Shown here one piece after another: positions 38,382 to 46,279 of a stretch of DNA of 64,000 bases. Each line of letters opens with the position of its first letter. Position 1 is the stretch's first letter. The notes under the pieces were generated by a model. The model did no database searches. It was not told the DNA's origin and saw only the letters and a list, made by a program, of their open reading frames with translations. The position numbers and the translations under genes were made by a program. Source of the stretch: Actinoplanes subtropicus (GTDB lineage Bacteria; Actinomycetota; Actinomycetes; Mycobacteriales; Micromonosporaceae); NCBI RefSeq assembly GCF_000721705.1, contig NZ_JOJL01000019.1, positions 1 to 64,000 on the forward strand, in the 5' to 3' direction.

Positions 38382-38957
38382 GTGGCGATTCCACGACGGA
38401 AGGCGGAGGCCGCCGAGCGTACGGAGCGGGCCTTGCGGGCCGTTCCGGCCGACGCCTACGCCTCCTGGGAGCACATCTACAACGACAACGTGGCTCGGCT
38501 CTACCGGCTGATGTTCGCGAAGGTCGGCAACCGGGCCGACGCCGAGGACCTGACGGCCGAGGTGTTCCTGGCCGCGGTGCCCCGGGTTCGCCAGGCGGCG
38601 AGCGTCGGCGAGGTCCGCGCCTACCTGCTGGCCGTCGCCCGTACCGTGCTGGCCGACCACTGGCGCCGTACGCTCGGGCATCAGATCACGACGATCGATC
38701 CGGGGGAGTTCGAGCAGATTCCCGAGCCGCCGGCGGTCCCGAGCACCGGTGCGGCGGCCGGGCGGGTGGCCCGGCTGCTCGAGGCGCTGCCCGAGCGGTA
38801 CCGGCGGATCCTGCAACTGCGCTTCCTGGAGAACGCGACCATCCGCGAGACCGCGACGTCGATGCAGATCACCATCGCCAACGCCAAGGTCCTGCAGTTC
38901 CGCGCGCTGCGACAGGCGGCCGCGATACTGGACGGCGAAGGAGGGGTGGACCGTTGA
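38382..38957 (+). CDS. ECF-type RNA polymerase sigma factor
   Basis: A 191-residue sigma-70 family protein: region 2 (ASWEHIYNDNVARLYRLMFA, RADAEDLTAEVFLAAVPRV, VRAYLLAVARTVLADHWRR) and region 4 (LLEALPERYRRILQLRFLEN, IRETATSMQITIANAKVLQF RAL). GTG 38382 follows a G-rich ribosome site. Its stop overlaps the Rieske gene start (TGATG), where an anti-sigma gene would usually be. Divergent from the ZIP gene. Confidence 0.9.
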   Translation: MAIPRRKAEAAERTERALRAVPADAYASWEHIYNDNVARLYRLMFAKVGNRADAEDLTAEVFLAAVPRVRQAASVGEVRAYLLAVARTVLADHWRRTLGHQITTIDPGEFEQIPEPPAVPSTGAAAGRVARLLEALPERYRRILQLRFLENATIRETATSMQITIANAKVLQFRALRQAAAILDGEGGVDR

Positions 38958-39628
38958 TGCGCGAGTTCAGCCGCTATGTCGACCGTCTGATCCGGCGTCG
39001 GCGGCCCCAGCCGTTCGTGATGACGGCGGAGGAGGCGGAGGCCGTCCGGGCCGCCATCGCGATCCGCGCGGCGACCTCGGACGAGCAGGAACCCCGCCCG
39101 GAGTTCATCGCCGGCCTGCGCGAGCGTGTCGCCGGCAGCGCCGAGACGTTCGACCCGCCGCGGGTCACCGCGCCGCGCGGCCGGCGCACGTTTCTGATCG
39201 GCACGTCCGCGGCGGCCGCGGCGGCGGCCGTCGCCGTGGCCGCCGACCGCACTCTCGGCGGCGGCCCGGAGCGGCCCGCCGTCTCGACCGCCCTGGACCC
39301 GGCGGACGGTGGTTCGTGGCACCGGGTGCTGGCGAGCAGCGACCTGCCGGGCGACGGCGTGGTCGGCTTCGAGACCGATGTCGTCTCCGGATTCGTGATG
39401 CGTATCTCGGGCGTGCTGTCGGCCCGGTCCGGCACGTGCACGCATCAGGGCTGCCGACTCGGGTTGAACGCGCCGGAGAAAAGGCTCGCCTGCCCGTGCC
39501 ACCGCACCTCTTTCGCGTACGACGGAACGGTCATCCGGTCGCAATTGCCGAATCCGCCCGCCCCGTTGCCCTCCTTCCACGTGCGCGAGGTCGACGGCGA
39601 GATCCAGATCTTGCTTCCGCGGGAGTGA
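38957..39628 (+). CDS. Rieske [2Fe-2S] protein coupled to an ECF sigma factor
   Basis: A 223-residue protein. Residues about 1-75 are cytoplasmic-looking and charged, then an RRTFLIGTSAAAA Tat-like segment (about 76-95), then a Rieske domain with cluster ligands CTHQGC (box 1) and CPCH (box 2), about 157-180. Topology: N-terminal tail inside, iron-sulphur domain outside. Translation is coupled to the sigma gene (TGATG). The layout mimics sigma/anti-sigma pairs, so a redox-sensing anti-sigma role is possible; alternatively it is an electron carrier of the regulon. Confidence 0.87.
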   Translation: MREFSRYVDRLIRRRRPQPFVMTAEEAEAVRAAIAIRAATSDEQEPRPEFIAGLRERVAGSAETFDPPRVTAPRGRRTFLIGTSAAAAAAAVAVAADRTLGGGPERPAVSTALDPADGGSWHRVLASSDLPGDGVVGFETDVVSGFVMRISGVLSARSGTCTHQGCRLGLNAPEKRLACPCHRTSFAYDGTVIRSQLPNPPAPLPSFHVREVDGEIQILLPRE

Positions 39629-39633
39629 CCCGG

Positions 39634-40278
39634 TCAGCCGCCGACGTGGCGGAGGACGGCCAGCACCCGGCGGTTGTCGTTGTCCGAGGCCGGCAGCCCG
39701 AGCTTCGCGAAGATGTTCGCCACGTGCTTCTCCACGACCCCGGGCGTGATGACCAGGGCCGCGGCGATCCCGGCGTTGGACCGCCCCTCGGCCATCAGCG
39801 CGAGCACCTCCCGCTCCCGGGGAGTCAGCGACGCCAGCCCGGTCGTGTCCCGCCCGGCCCGCATCAGGTGGCCAACCACCTCCGGGTCCAGCGCGGTGCC
39901 GCCGTTCGCCACCCGGGTCAGCGCGTCCACGAAGTCGGCGACGTCGGCGACCCGGTCCTTGAGCAGGTAGCCGACGCCGGACGGCCGGTCGGCGAGCAGC
40001 CGGGTGGCGTAGCGGGTCTCCACATGCTGCGAGAACACCAGCACGCCGACGCCGGGATGGTCGCGGCGGATGTCGATCGCGGCGCGCAGCCCCTCGTCGG
40101 TGTGCGTCGGCGGCATCCGGATGTCGACGATGGCCACGTCCGGCACGGTGGCGGCGATCGCGGACCGCAACGCCTCCGCGTCGGCGACCGCCGCGCACAC
40201 CTCGAAACCGCGGTCGGTCAGCAGCCGGACCAGCCCCTCGCGCATCATCGCGGCGTCCTCCGCGATCACCACCCGCAT
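39634..40278 (-). CDS. NarL/LuxR-type response regulator
   Basis: A 214-residue regulator: receiver with VVIAEDAAMMREGLVRLL, phospho-Asp in VAIVDIRMPP (about 53) and Lys in YLLKDRVAD, and a LuxR HTH with SLTPREREVLALMAEGRSNA GIA and VVEKHVANIFAKLGL. It is the last gene of the ABC/kinase operon, 14 bp after the kinase stop. Confidence 0.93.
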   Translation of the reverse strand: MRVVIAEDAAMMREGLVRLLTDRGFEVCAAVADAEALRSAIAATVPDVAIVDIRMPPTHTDEGLRAAIDIRRDHPGVGVLVFSQHVETRYATRLLADRPSGVGYLLKDRVADVADFVDALTRVANGGTALDPEVVGHLMRAGRDTTGLASLTPREREVLALMAEGRSNAGIAAALVITPGVVEKHVANIFAKLGLPASDNDNRRVLAVLRHVGG

Positions 40279-40292
40279 GCCGTCGCCTCCGT

Positions 40293-41600
40293 TCACACGT
40301 GTGTGGGCAGCTCGATCTCGACCCGGGTCGGACCGCCGGCCGGGCTTCGCACCCGCATCCGGCCGTCCACCACGCCGATCCGGCCGGCCAGACCGGAGAG
40401 GCCGGCGCCGTGCGGGTCCGCCCCGCCGACGCCATCGTCCTCGACGGACAGCAGCAGGCCCGCGCCGGATCGGACGACCGCGAGCTCGATCCGCGTCGCC
40501 CGGCTGTGTTTGGCCGCGTTCGCGAGCAGTTCGGCGGCGCAGAAGTACGCGATGGTCTCGATCGCCGGCGCCGGCCGGTCGGGCAGCTCCACGGTCACCG
40601 CGACCGGGATGGCGCTGCTCGTCCCGAGCGTCGCCAGCGCGTCGCCGAGTCCGTTGTCCAGCACCGGGGGGTGGATCCCGCGTACCAGATCGCGCAGTTC
40701 GGCCAGGGCGTCCTTCGCGCCGCGGTGGGCGAGCGCGACCAGTTCGCGGGCCTGCGCGAGGTCCGGTGGCGGGCCGTCGGCGCCCAGCTTCTCGGTCGCC
40801 ATGCCGAGGTTCATCGCGAGCGTGGCCAGCCGGACCTGGGCGCCGTCGTGCAGGTCCCGTTCCAGCCGGCGCATCATCGCGGCCGCGTCGTCGATCGCGC
40901 GGGCCCGGCTGGCCTGCAGTTCGCGGACCCGCTCGGCGAGCCGGCGCGGACCGAGCAGCCGGCGCATCGCGGCCAGGTCCAGCGTCGTGCCGGCCCGCAT
41001 CAGCCACGGCGCGACCAGCAGCATGGCGAGGCCGGCCGCGGCGATGAGGAACGTTCCGGCGAACGTCCGGGTAGCGATGGTGCCGAACGGGGTGAGCGCC
41101 CGCACCGGCCCGAGGACGGTGCCCGGCGGGTGGTTGCGGAACAGCGGCCACCACACCGGGTAGCTGAGGTTGACCAGGCCGAACACGTAGCAGAACGCGC
41201 CGTAGCCCTCGGGGACGGCCAGCGGCACCTTGAGTAGGGCATACCCCACGGCGCGCCAGCCCGGCCGGTCGGCGGCCGCCACCTGCTCGCCGAGCAGCCG
41301 GTCCGCGAGCGCCCGCTGCGCCGCCCCCAGCGCGCGCCCGAGCGGGACGGCCAGCACGACCAGGAGCACGATGGTGAGCGGGAACAGAACCAGGAAGACC
41401 GGTGCGACAACCGGGGCGGGGCGGCTGGAGAACGCGCCGGTCCCCCAGAGGATGAGGACGCCGGAAGCCGGCACGATCGCCGGCACGGCCAGGACCGCGA
41501 CCGCCGTGACCACGCCGGCGACGCAGAACACCGCCCGGCGCAGGGCCGGCGTGGTGAACGGGGCGCGCAGCGCGGTCATCGGCTCATTGTCACCGGTCAT
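40293..41600 (-). CDS. NarL-type sensor histidine kinase (HisKA_3)
   Basis: A 435-residue kinase: five or six N-terminal hydrophobic helices (about 15-225), the HisKA_3 box RRLERDLHDGAQVRLATLAM (His about 249) and ATPase domain (LLANAAKHSRATRI, VEDDGVGGADPHGAGLSGLAGR). ATG 41600 overlaps the permease stop (ATGA). Such operons sense cell-envelope or antibiotic stress and switch on the adjoining ABC exporter. Confidence 0.92.
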   Translation of the reverse strand: MTGDNEPMTALRAPFTTPALRRAVFCVAGVVTAVAVLAVPAIVPASGVLILWGTGAFSSRPAPVVAPVFLVLFPLTIVLLVVLAVPLGRALGAAQRALADRLLGEQVAAADRPGWRAVGYALLKVPLAVPEGYGAFCYVFGLVNLSYPVWWPLFRNHPPGTVLGPVRALTPFGTIATRTFAGTFLIAAAGLAMLLVAPWLMRAGTTLDLAAMRRLLGPRRLAERVRELQASRARAIDDAAAMMRRLERDLHDGAQVRLATLAMNLGMATEKLGADGPPPDLAQARELVALAHRGAKDALAELRDLVRGIHPPVLDNGLGDALATLGTSSAIPVAVTVELPDRPAPAIETIAYFCAAELLANAAKHSRATRIELAVVRSGAGLLLSVEDDGVGGADPHGAGLSGLAGRIGVVDGRMRVRSPAGGPTRVEIELPTHV

Positions 41601-42352
41601 GCGTCGCGATGCCGGAGTAGCACACTGCCGCACAGGAGCGCCACCGCCGCGTACCCGCACATCAGCGACGCGCTGACCCAGCCCGCGAACAGCCCGGGCA
41701 CCGGCGAGGTCACCGCGATCGAATTCAAGAGCATCAGCAGCGGTACGAAGCGGCCGACGGCTATCCCGCTTTCGCCGAACAGCCCGGCCACGATCATCGG
41801 CACGAACATCAGCCCGAACAGCGTGCCGATCGCGGCCCCCGAGTGCCGCAGGACCGTCCCGATGCCGACCCCGATCAGTGCGGTGGCACCCAGATAGACG
41901 CCGGTCAGCAGGACCGCGCGCAGGATCGCCGGATCGCCGAGCGAGGCGGCCGGGATGGCGGTGCCGCGGATCGCGAGCTGCCCGCCCAGGTAGCCGGCGA
42001 AGCTCGCGGCCAGGCCGACGGTGAGCGCCGCCGCGCCGCAGACGGCGGCCTTCGCGGCCAGCACGGCCCGGCGCCGCGGGACGGCGGCGAACGTCGAGCG
42101 GATCATCCCGCTGCCGTACTCGCCGGTGACGATCAGGACGCCCAGCCCGCCGAGAAGCAGTTGGGCGAGGATCGCGCCGCCGAGGCTGTCGTCGAGGATC
42201 TGGGCGGCGGTGGCGACCGGGGTGTGCGATCGGTACCCGAGCCCCACCCCGACCCCGGCCGCGGCCATCGAAACCACCGCCGCGACCGCCAGCCACCAGG
42301 TCGACCGGACGCTGCGCAGCTTGATCCACTCCATCCGGACCACGTTCTTCAT
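41597..42352 (-). CDS. ABC-2-type permease
   Basis: A 251-residue, six-helix protein starting MKNVVRMEWIKLRSVRSTWW, the typical ABC-2 permease N-terminus, with LIVTGEYGSGMIRSTFAAVP (conserved Glu/Gly loop). It overlaps the ATPase gene by 4 bp upstream and the kinase by 4 bp downstream. Together with the ATPase it forms a multidrug or bacteriocin-type exporter. Confidence 0.92.
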   Translation of the reverse strand: MKNVVRMEWIKLRSVRSTWWLAVAAVVSMAAAGVGVGLGYRSHTPVATAAQILDDSLGGAILAQLLLGGLGVLIVTGEYGSGMIRSTFAAVPRRRAVLAAKAAVCGAAALTVGLAASFAGYLGGQLAIRGTAIPAASLGDPAILRAVLLTGVYLGATALIGVGIGTVLRHSGAAIGTLFGLMFVPMIVAGLFGESGIAVGRFVPLLMLLNSIAVTSPVPGLFAGWVSASLMCGYAAVALLCGSVLLRHRDA

Positions 42353-43074
42353 GACGCTCCCACTCCGCGGTAGTCGGTGGTTTCCGAGGTGAGCCGGAAG
42401 AACGCGTCCTCCAGGCTGTCCCCGCCGGCGGCGAGTTCGGTGACCGTCGTCTCGGCCAGCAACCGGCCGCGGCCGATGACCACCAGCCGGTCGGCGGTCA
42501 GCGCCATCTCGGCGATCAGGTGGCTGGAGACGAACACCGTCCGGCCCTCGGCGGCGAGCGCCCGCAGCAGGTCCCGGATCCAGCGGATGCCCTCCGGGTC
42601 CAGCCCGTTGACCGGCTCGTCCAGCAGCAGCACGCCCGGGTCGCCGAGCAGGGCCACCGCGACGCCGAGCCGCTGGCGCATGCCGAGCGAGTACGTGCCG
42701 GCGCGCCGGTTCGCCGCCCCGGACAGGCCGACGACGCGCAACACCTGTTCGACCCGGGATCCCGGGAGGTCATTGCTTGCGGCGAGCGCGGTCAGGTGCG
42801 CCCGGGCGCTGCGGCCGGGATGGAACGCCCCCGCGTCGAGCAGCGCGCCGACCGACGTCAGCGGCCGGGTCAGCTCCGCGTACCGGACGCCGCCGATCAG
42901 TGCCTCGCCATGGTCCGGGGCGTCCAGGCCGAGGATCATCCGCATCGTCGTCGACTTGCCGGACCCGTTCGGGCCGAGGAAGCCGGTCACCGCCCCCGGC
43001 CGGACCCGGAAGCTGAGCCCGTCGACGGCCACCCGGCCGCCGTAGCGTTTGGTCAGTTCACGTAGTTCGATCAC
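42349..43074 (-). CDS. ABC transporter ATP-binding protein
   Basis: A 241-residue DrrA/BcrA-like ATPase: Walker A GPNGSGKST, Q-loop region, signature SLGMRQRLGVAVAL, Walker B VLLLDEPVNGLDP and switch His in VFVSSHLIAEM. GTG 43074 (VIELRELTKRYGG) fits the family start; longer frames upstream have no similarity. First gene of a four-gene minus-strand operon (ATPase, permease, kinase, regulator), all overlapping or nearly so. Confidence 0.93.
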   Translation of the reverse strand: MIELRELTKRYGGRVAVDGLSFRVRPGAVTGFLGPNGSGKSTTMRMILGLDAPDHGEALIGGVRYAELTRPLTSVGALLDAGAFHPGRSARAHLTALAASNDLPGSRVEQVLRVVGLSGAANRRAGTYSLGMRQRLGVAVALLGDPGVLLLDEPVNGLDPEGIRWIRDLLRALAAEGRTVFVSSHLIAEMALTADRLVVIGRGRLLAETTVTELAAGGDSLEDAFFRLTSETTDYRGVGAS

Positions 43075-43269
43075 ACGATCGACGCTAGGCAGCGCGGTCC
43101 GTGGCCAGAAGCCGGTAACCAGCCGACTCCGCCTGGGGGTTTCCACCCCTCGGTCACGGCTTGTCAAATGCTGTCGAGGCCCTCAGCAAGACTATGAAAC
43201 AGATCCCCATCGAGCTTTGAGCGTGACTTAGGCGCGTCAGGGCGGCCGGCTGGGCGGTACCGTTCGTCC

Positions 43270-43650
43270 ATGGCCGTGCCGGAAGAGATCGCGCGCAGCA
43301 AGTACGTCAGCCTGACCACGTACCGCAAGGACGGCACCGCCGTGATGACCCCGGTCTGGCAGGCGACGATCGACGGGCTGATGTACATCGTGTCCGACGC
43401 CGACGCCGGGAAGGTCAAGCGCATCCGCCGCGACGGCCGGGTCCGGGTCACGGTCTGCGACCTCCGCGGCCGCATCGCTGAGGGCGCCCCGACCGCGGAG
43501 GGCACCGCCCAGGTCCTCGACGACGCCGGCACCCGGACGGCCCGGGCGATCGTGGCCCGCAAATACCTGCTCTCCCGGGTCGGCAACTGGCTGGCGAAGA
43601 CCTTCCACCTGCGGAAGGCTCCGGTCATCGGCATCACCGTCACGATCTGA
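43270..43650 (+). CDS. PPOX-class (F420/flavin-binding split-barrel) protein
   Basis: A 126-residue single-domain split barrel with YVSLTTYRKDGTAVMTPVWQ, YIVSDADAGKVKRIRRDGRV and VTVCDLRGR, the pattern of actinobacterial PPOX-class F420-dependent enzymes. Those reduce small substrates with F420H2, or bind F420 or FMN. Length is normal. Single gene; ATG 43270. Confidence 0.88.
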   Translation: MAVPEEIARSKYVSLTTYRKDGTAVMTPVWQATIDGLMYIVSDADAGKVKRIRRDGRVRVTVCDLRGRIAEGAPTAEGTAQVLDDAGTRTARAIVARKYLLSRVGNWLAKTFHLRKAPVIGITVTI

Positions 43651-43727
43651 CCCGCGCATGTCCGGCCTTCCGGGCGTATGGTGAGCTGAGTCACAGGTCT
43701 GGCCGTCGATGACGCCGGAGGGCCGCC

Positions 43728-43961
43728 ATGGAGTTACGAGCTCGTCTATTTGTGTTCCGGGCCGATCTGTTGCTGCGCGCGGCGAACCGGCGGCGCCGGC
43801 GGCAGCTGGGCGCGGAGCTCGCGGCGTATGTCAGCCATGCCGAACTGAACGACCTGCATGCCCTGCTCGACACGTATTCGGACGGGCAGACCCACGAGAT
43901 CCGAGAGATCCTCGACCGGCAGCAGGCGGGTCGGCTGTGGACGGCGCGGCTGCGCGGCTGA
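43728..43961 (+). CDS. Small hypothetical protein, 77 aa
   Basis: A basic, helical protein (MELRARLFVFRADLLLRAAN, RRRRRQLGAELAAYVSHAEL, then DLHALLDTYSDGQTHEIREI) with no recognised family. GGAGGG precedes ATG 43728. The Arg-rich patch and predicted helices could bind nucleic acid or anionic lipid, but that is a guess. It ends 22 bp before the next unknown gene. Confidence 0.65.
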   Translation: MELRARLFVFRADLLLRAANRRRRRQLGAELAAYVSHAELNDLHALLDTYSDGQTHEIREILDRQQAGRLWTARLRG

Positions 43962-43983
43962 CCACCAACGGCGGCCCGGCATC

Positions 43984-44973
43984 ATGGGAGTCATGTCCGG
44001 CTTCGCCCCCGTCCCGCTGCCCGTCTGCGAGCCGGATTTCCGGGCGGAGGCGCTCGGGGCCCAGATCGAGGCGTGGATCTCCGCGGAGCCGATCCGAGCG
44101 CTCGTCGACCGGTTCGGCGGCACCCTGCCTTCGGCCGGCCTCGGCGCGCTGCTGACCTGGCTGGACGACTTCTCCCGGGAGCACTGGGACTATCGCCGGA
44201 GGAAGGGCGGGGCCGAGCGTGACCAGGTCGAGGCGCCGCGGTTCGACGCGCCGACCGCCCGGCTGGTCCACGACGCCGCCACCGCGCTGCAGCTGGTCGA
44301 CGCGCGACCGCCGGCCCATCGGTCGTACGACCACCTGCTCGTTCTCGGCGGCCTGGCCCGGTCCTGCCTGCAGCGCGCCGAATACGCGGCGCGGCTGATC
44401 GACCGGGGCCGGGTCGCCGTCCCCGAACTGGCCGCGCTCGGCAGCTTCCGGCCGCTGGGCCGGGCCGAGCAGGAGGTGCCCGGCCTCGCCGGCTGCGACT
44501 ACGAGGTGGACGCGATGGACGCCGGCCTGCGCGCCGCCTTCCACCTCGACGGGCCCCCGACGATCGAGGCGTCGGACGGCCCGGTCGGCCACAGCTCCTG
44601 GTCGGTACGCACCTACCGGCACCCGGCCGGTGTCGACGTGCACGTGCTCGCCGCGCCGTCGAGCGAGCCGGCCGAGCGCCGGGCCCACACCGCGGACACG
44701 TACGAGTTCTGGGCGCGGCGGACCGACCTGCGCGCCACCGACCGGATCCTGGTGGTCACCTCCCCGATCTACGTGCCGTTCCAGCACGCCGACGCTGTGC
44801 GCATGCTCGCCCTGCGGTACGGCTGCGGGATCGACACGGTCGGCTTCGACCCGGGCCGGGCGAGCGTGCCCCTCGCGCCGGGCGCCACCAACCCCGACCG
44901 CTATCTGCAGGAGATCCGTTCCGGGATCCGCTCGATGATGAATCTGCACCGGGCCTGGGTCACAGGAGGTTGA
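43984..44973 (+). CDS. Hypothetical protein, 329 aa
   Basis: Soluble mixed-fold protein without signal or membrane segment and without a family I recognise. Visible features: LGALLTWLDDFSREHWDYRR, HRSYDHLLVLGGLARSCLQR, a strand-rich C-terminal part with RILVVTSPIYVPFQHADAVR and a final NPDRYLQEIRSGIRSMMNLH. The VVTSPIY-P-FQ pattern recalls nucleotide-sugar or DUF218-like vancomycin-resistance-type folds, with low certainty. ATG 43984 or 43993 are both possible. Confidence 0.65.
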   Translation: MGVMSGFAPVPLPVCEPDFRAEALGAQIEAWISAEPIRALVDRFGGTLPSAGLGALLTWLDDFSREHWDYRRRKGGAERDQVEAPRFDAPTARLVHDAATALQLVDARPPAHRSYDHLLVLGGLARSCLQRAEYAARLIDRGRVAVPELAALGSFRPLGRAEQEVPGLAGCDYEVDAMDAGLRAAFHLDGPPTIEASDGPVGHSSWSVRTYRHPAGVDVHVLAAPSSEPAERRAHTADTYEFWARRTDLRATDRILVVTSPIYVPFQHADAVRMLALRYGCGIDTVGFDPGRASVPLAPGATNPDRYLQEIRSGIRSMMNLHRAWVTGG

Positions 44974-45000
44974 CAGGAAGCGCTGACTACGGTGGCGGCC

Positions 45001-45813
45001 ATGCGTTTCCACCGATCCGGACGCCGTACGCTAGTAGTGGCATTTCCCCTGGTGGCGGCTATATTGATCGCGGCGGGGTGCAGCAGTCACAGCGCACCGC
45101 ACGCAGCGTCCGTGGTGCGGGCGAGCGCCTCCGCCGCACCCTCGGAAGGCGTAACTCCCGTTCCGGTTTTCGACGGCAAGCGCCTGCCGGCCTTCGGGCC
45201 GCCGCCGGCGGCCGAGCCGATCACCGCGCCGACCGGGGCGCTGGCCCCGATGTATCACCGGCTCGCGGTGCGCCAGCGGGTCGCCTTCCTGACCATGGAT
45301 GACGGCCAGGTCCAGTTGCCCACGGCCGGCCCGCTGATGGCGGCCGCGCACATCCCGTTCACGATGTTCCTGATCGGCCCGGTCGCCGCGAAGAACCCGC
45401 CGTTCTTCCAGCGGCTGGCGAGCGAGGGCGGCGTGATCGAGGACCACACGCTCACCCACCCGAGCATGCGCGGCTTGCCGTATGCGACCCAGCGCCACGA
45501 GATCTGCGGCGCCCGCGACCTGCTGCACGCCACGTTCCACATCACGCCCCGGTTCTTCCGTCCGCCGTACGGCAATTACGACGACAACACCCTGCGGGCG
45601 GTCCACGACTGCGGTCTGCAGGCCGCCTTCGACTGGACCGAGACGGTCAACAACGGCAAGGTCTACTACCAGACCGCGGTCCACCGCATCGAGCCCGGCG
45701 ACATCATCCTGATGCACTTCCGGCCGGCCTTCGTCAGCGACGTCACCGCCGCCCTGACCGCCATCCACCAGTCCGGCCTGACCCCGGCCCTGCTGGAGAA
45801 CTACGTCAACTGA
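45001..45813 (+). CDS. Polysaccharide deacetylase (NodB) lipoprotein
   Basis: A 270-residue lipoprotein with lipobox LIAAGC (Cys 27). NodB domain: metal/base motif TMDDGQ (about 99-103), HTLTHPSM (His-x3-His, about 149-153), RPPYGNYD (about 190) and the C-terminal GDIILMHFRP. The usual TFDDG is TMDDG. Family members remove acetyl groups from peptidoglycan or chitin-like glycans at the cell surface. A Ser/Ala/Pro linker (about 28-60) separates the anchor from the domain. Confidence 0.9.
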   Translation: MRFHRSGRRTLVVAFPLVAAILIAAGCSSHSAPHAASVVRASASAAPSEGVTPVPVFDGKRLPAFGPPPAAEPITAPTGALAPMYHRLAVRQRVAFLTMDDGQVQLPTAGPLMAAAHIPFTMFLIGPVAAKNPPFFQRLASEGGVIEDHTLTHPSMRGLPYATQRHEICGARDLLHATFHITPRFFRPPYGNYDDNTLRAVHDCGLQAAFDWTETVNNGKVYYQTAVHRIEPGDIILMHFRPAFVSDVTAALTAIHQSGLTPALLENYVN

Positions 45814-45824
45814 AATCGGCCGGA

Positions 45825-46010
45825 TCAGCGGCCGTTGTTCCGGTCGGTTCCGGCGGCAGCCAGAAGCCGCAGCAGCCGTCGTGCCTCCGCGCGGCGGCTC
45901 GGTTTTCGTGACCACAGGCTGACCGCCGCCGCGCCCGTGTAGACCAGCGATTTCGTCGCGGGCCAGACCAGCAGCGCCACGCCTAGCAGGGTGGGGTCGA
46001 AGTGTTCCAT
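45825..46010 (-). CDS. Small membrane protein, 61 aa, hypothetical
   Basis: One clear hydrophobic segment (TLLGVALLVWPATKSLVYTG) followed by a basic tail (SRKPSRRAEARRLLRLL), so a single-pass protein with a cytoplasmic C-terminus. GAGGAGA precedes ATG 46010. No family recognised. It converges with the deacetylase (11 bp between stops). Confidence 0.55.
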   Translation of the reverse strand: MEHFDPTLLGVALLVWPATKSLVYTGAAAVSLWSRKPSRRAEARRLLRLLAAAGTDRNNGR

Positions 46011-46279
46011 CGCCGGGGTTCTCCTCAATGAGTTCCGATACTCCTTGAGCGTGAACCGAGGCCGGGCGTTCCCGCCCGCGCGCTGACTTAACACCGACGC
46101 ACCTTTACAATTTTCGTTGCGAAATGGATTGTCGTGATCCAATTCCGCTTCCCACCCCCGGCGAGCCGCCAAGGTCGACGGGACCGGAATTTTCGGAGGT
46201 TGTTCCGCCATCGTGGACCGTGGGATCCTGAGCATCTGACATAACTTGACGACACTCTGCGCGGTTCGGAGCGTGCTGC
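46011..46279. other. Control region ahead of the FxSxx-like locus
   Basis: About 270 bp, locally A/T-richer at 46085-46150, without a supported gene. It contains TGACATAACTTGACGA at 46238-46253, a match to the repeats before the precursor gene, and must hold the promoter of the NB-ARC-TPR gene and of the small divergent membrane protein. Confidence 0.5.
46238..46253 (+). promoter_or_regulatory. TGACA-N5-TTGAC box upstream of NB-ARC-TPR gene 1
   Basis: TGACATAACTTGACGA, ending 26 bp before GTG 46280. It matches the two repeats at 49196-49235 at about 12 of 16 positions, suggesting shared control of this gene and the precursor gene. The TTGAC part also resembles a -35 element. Confidence 0.5.
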
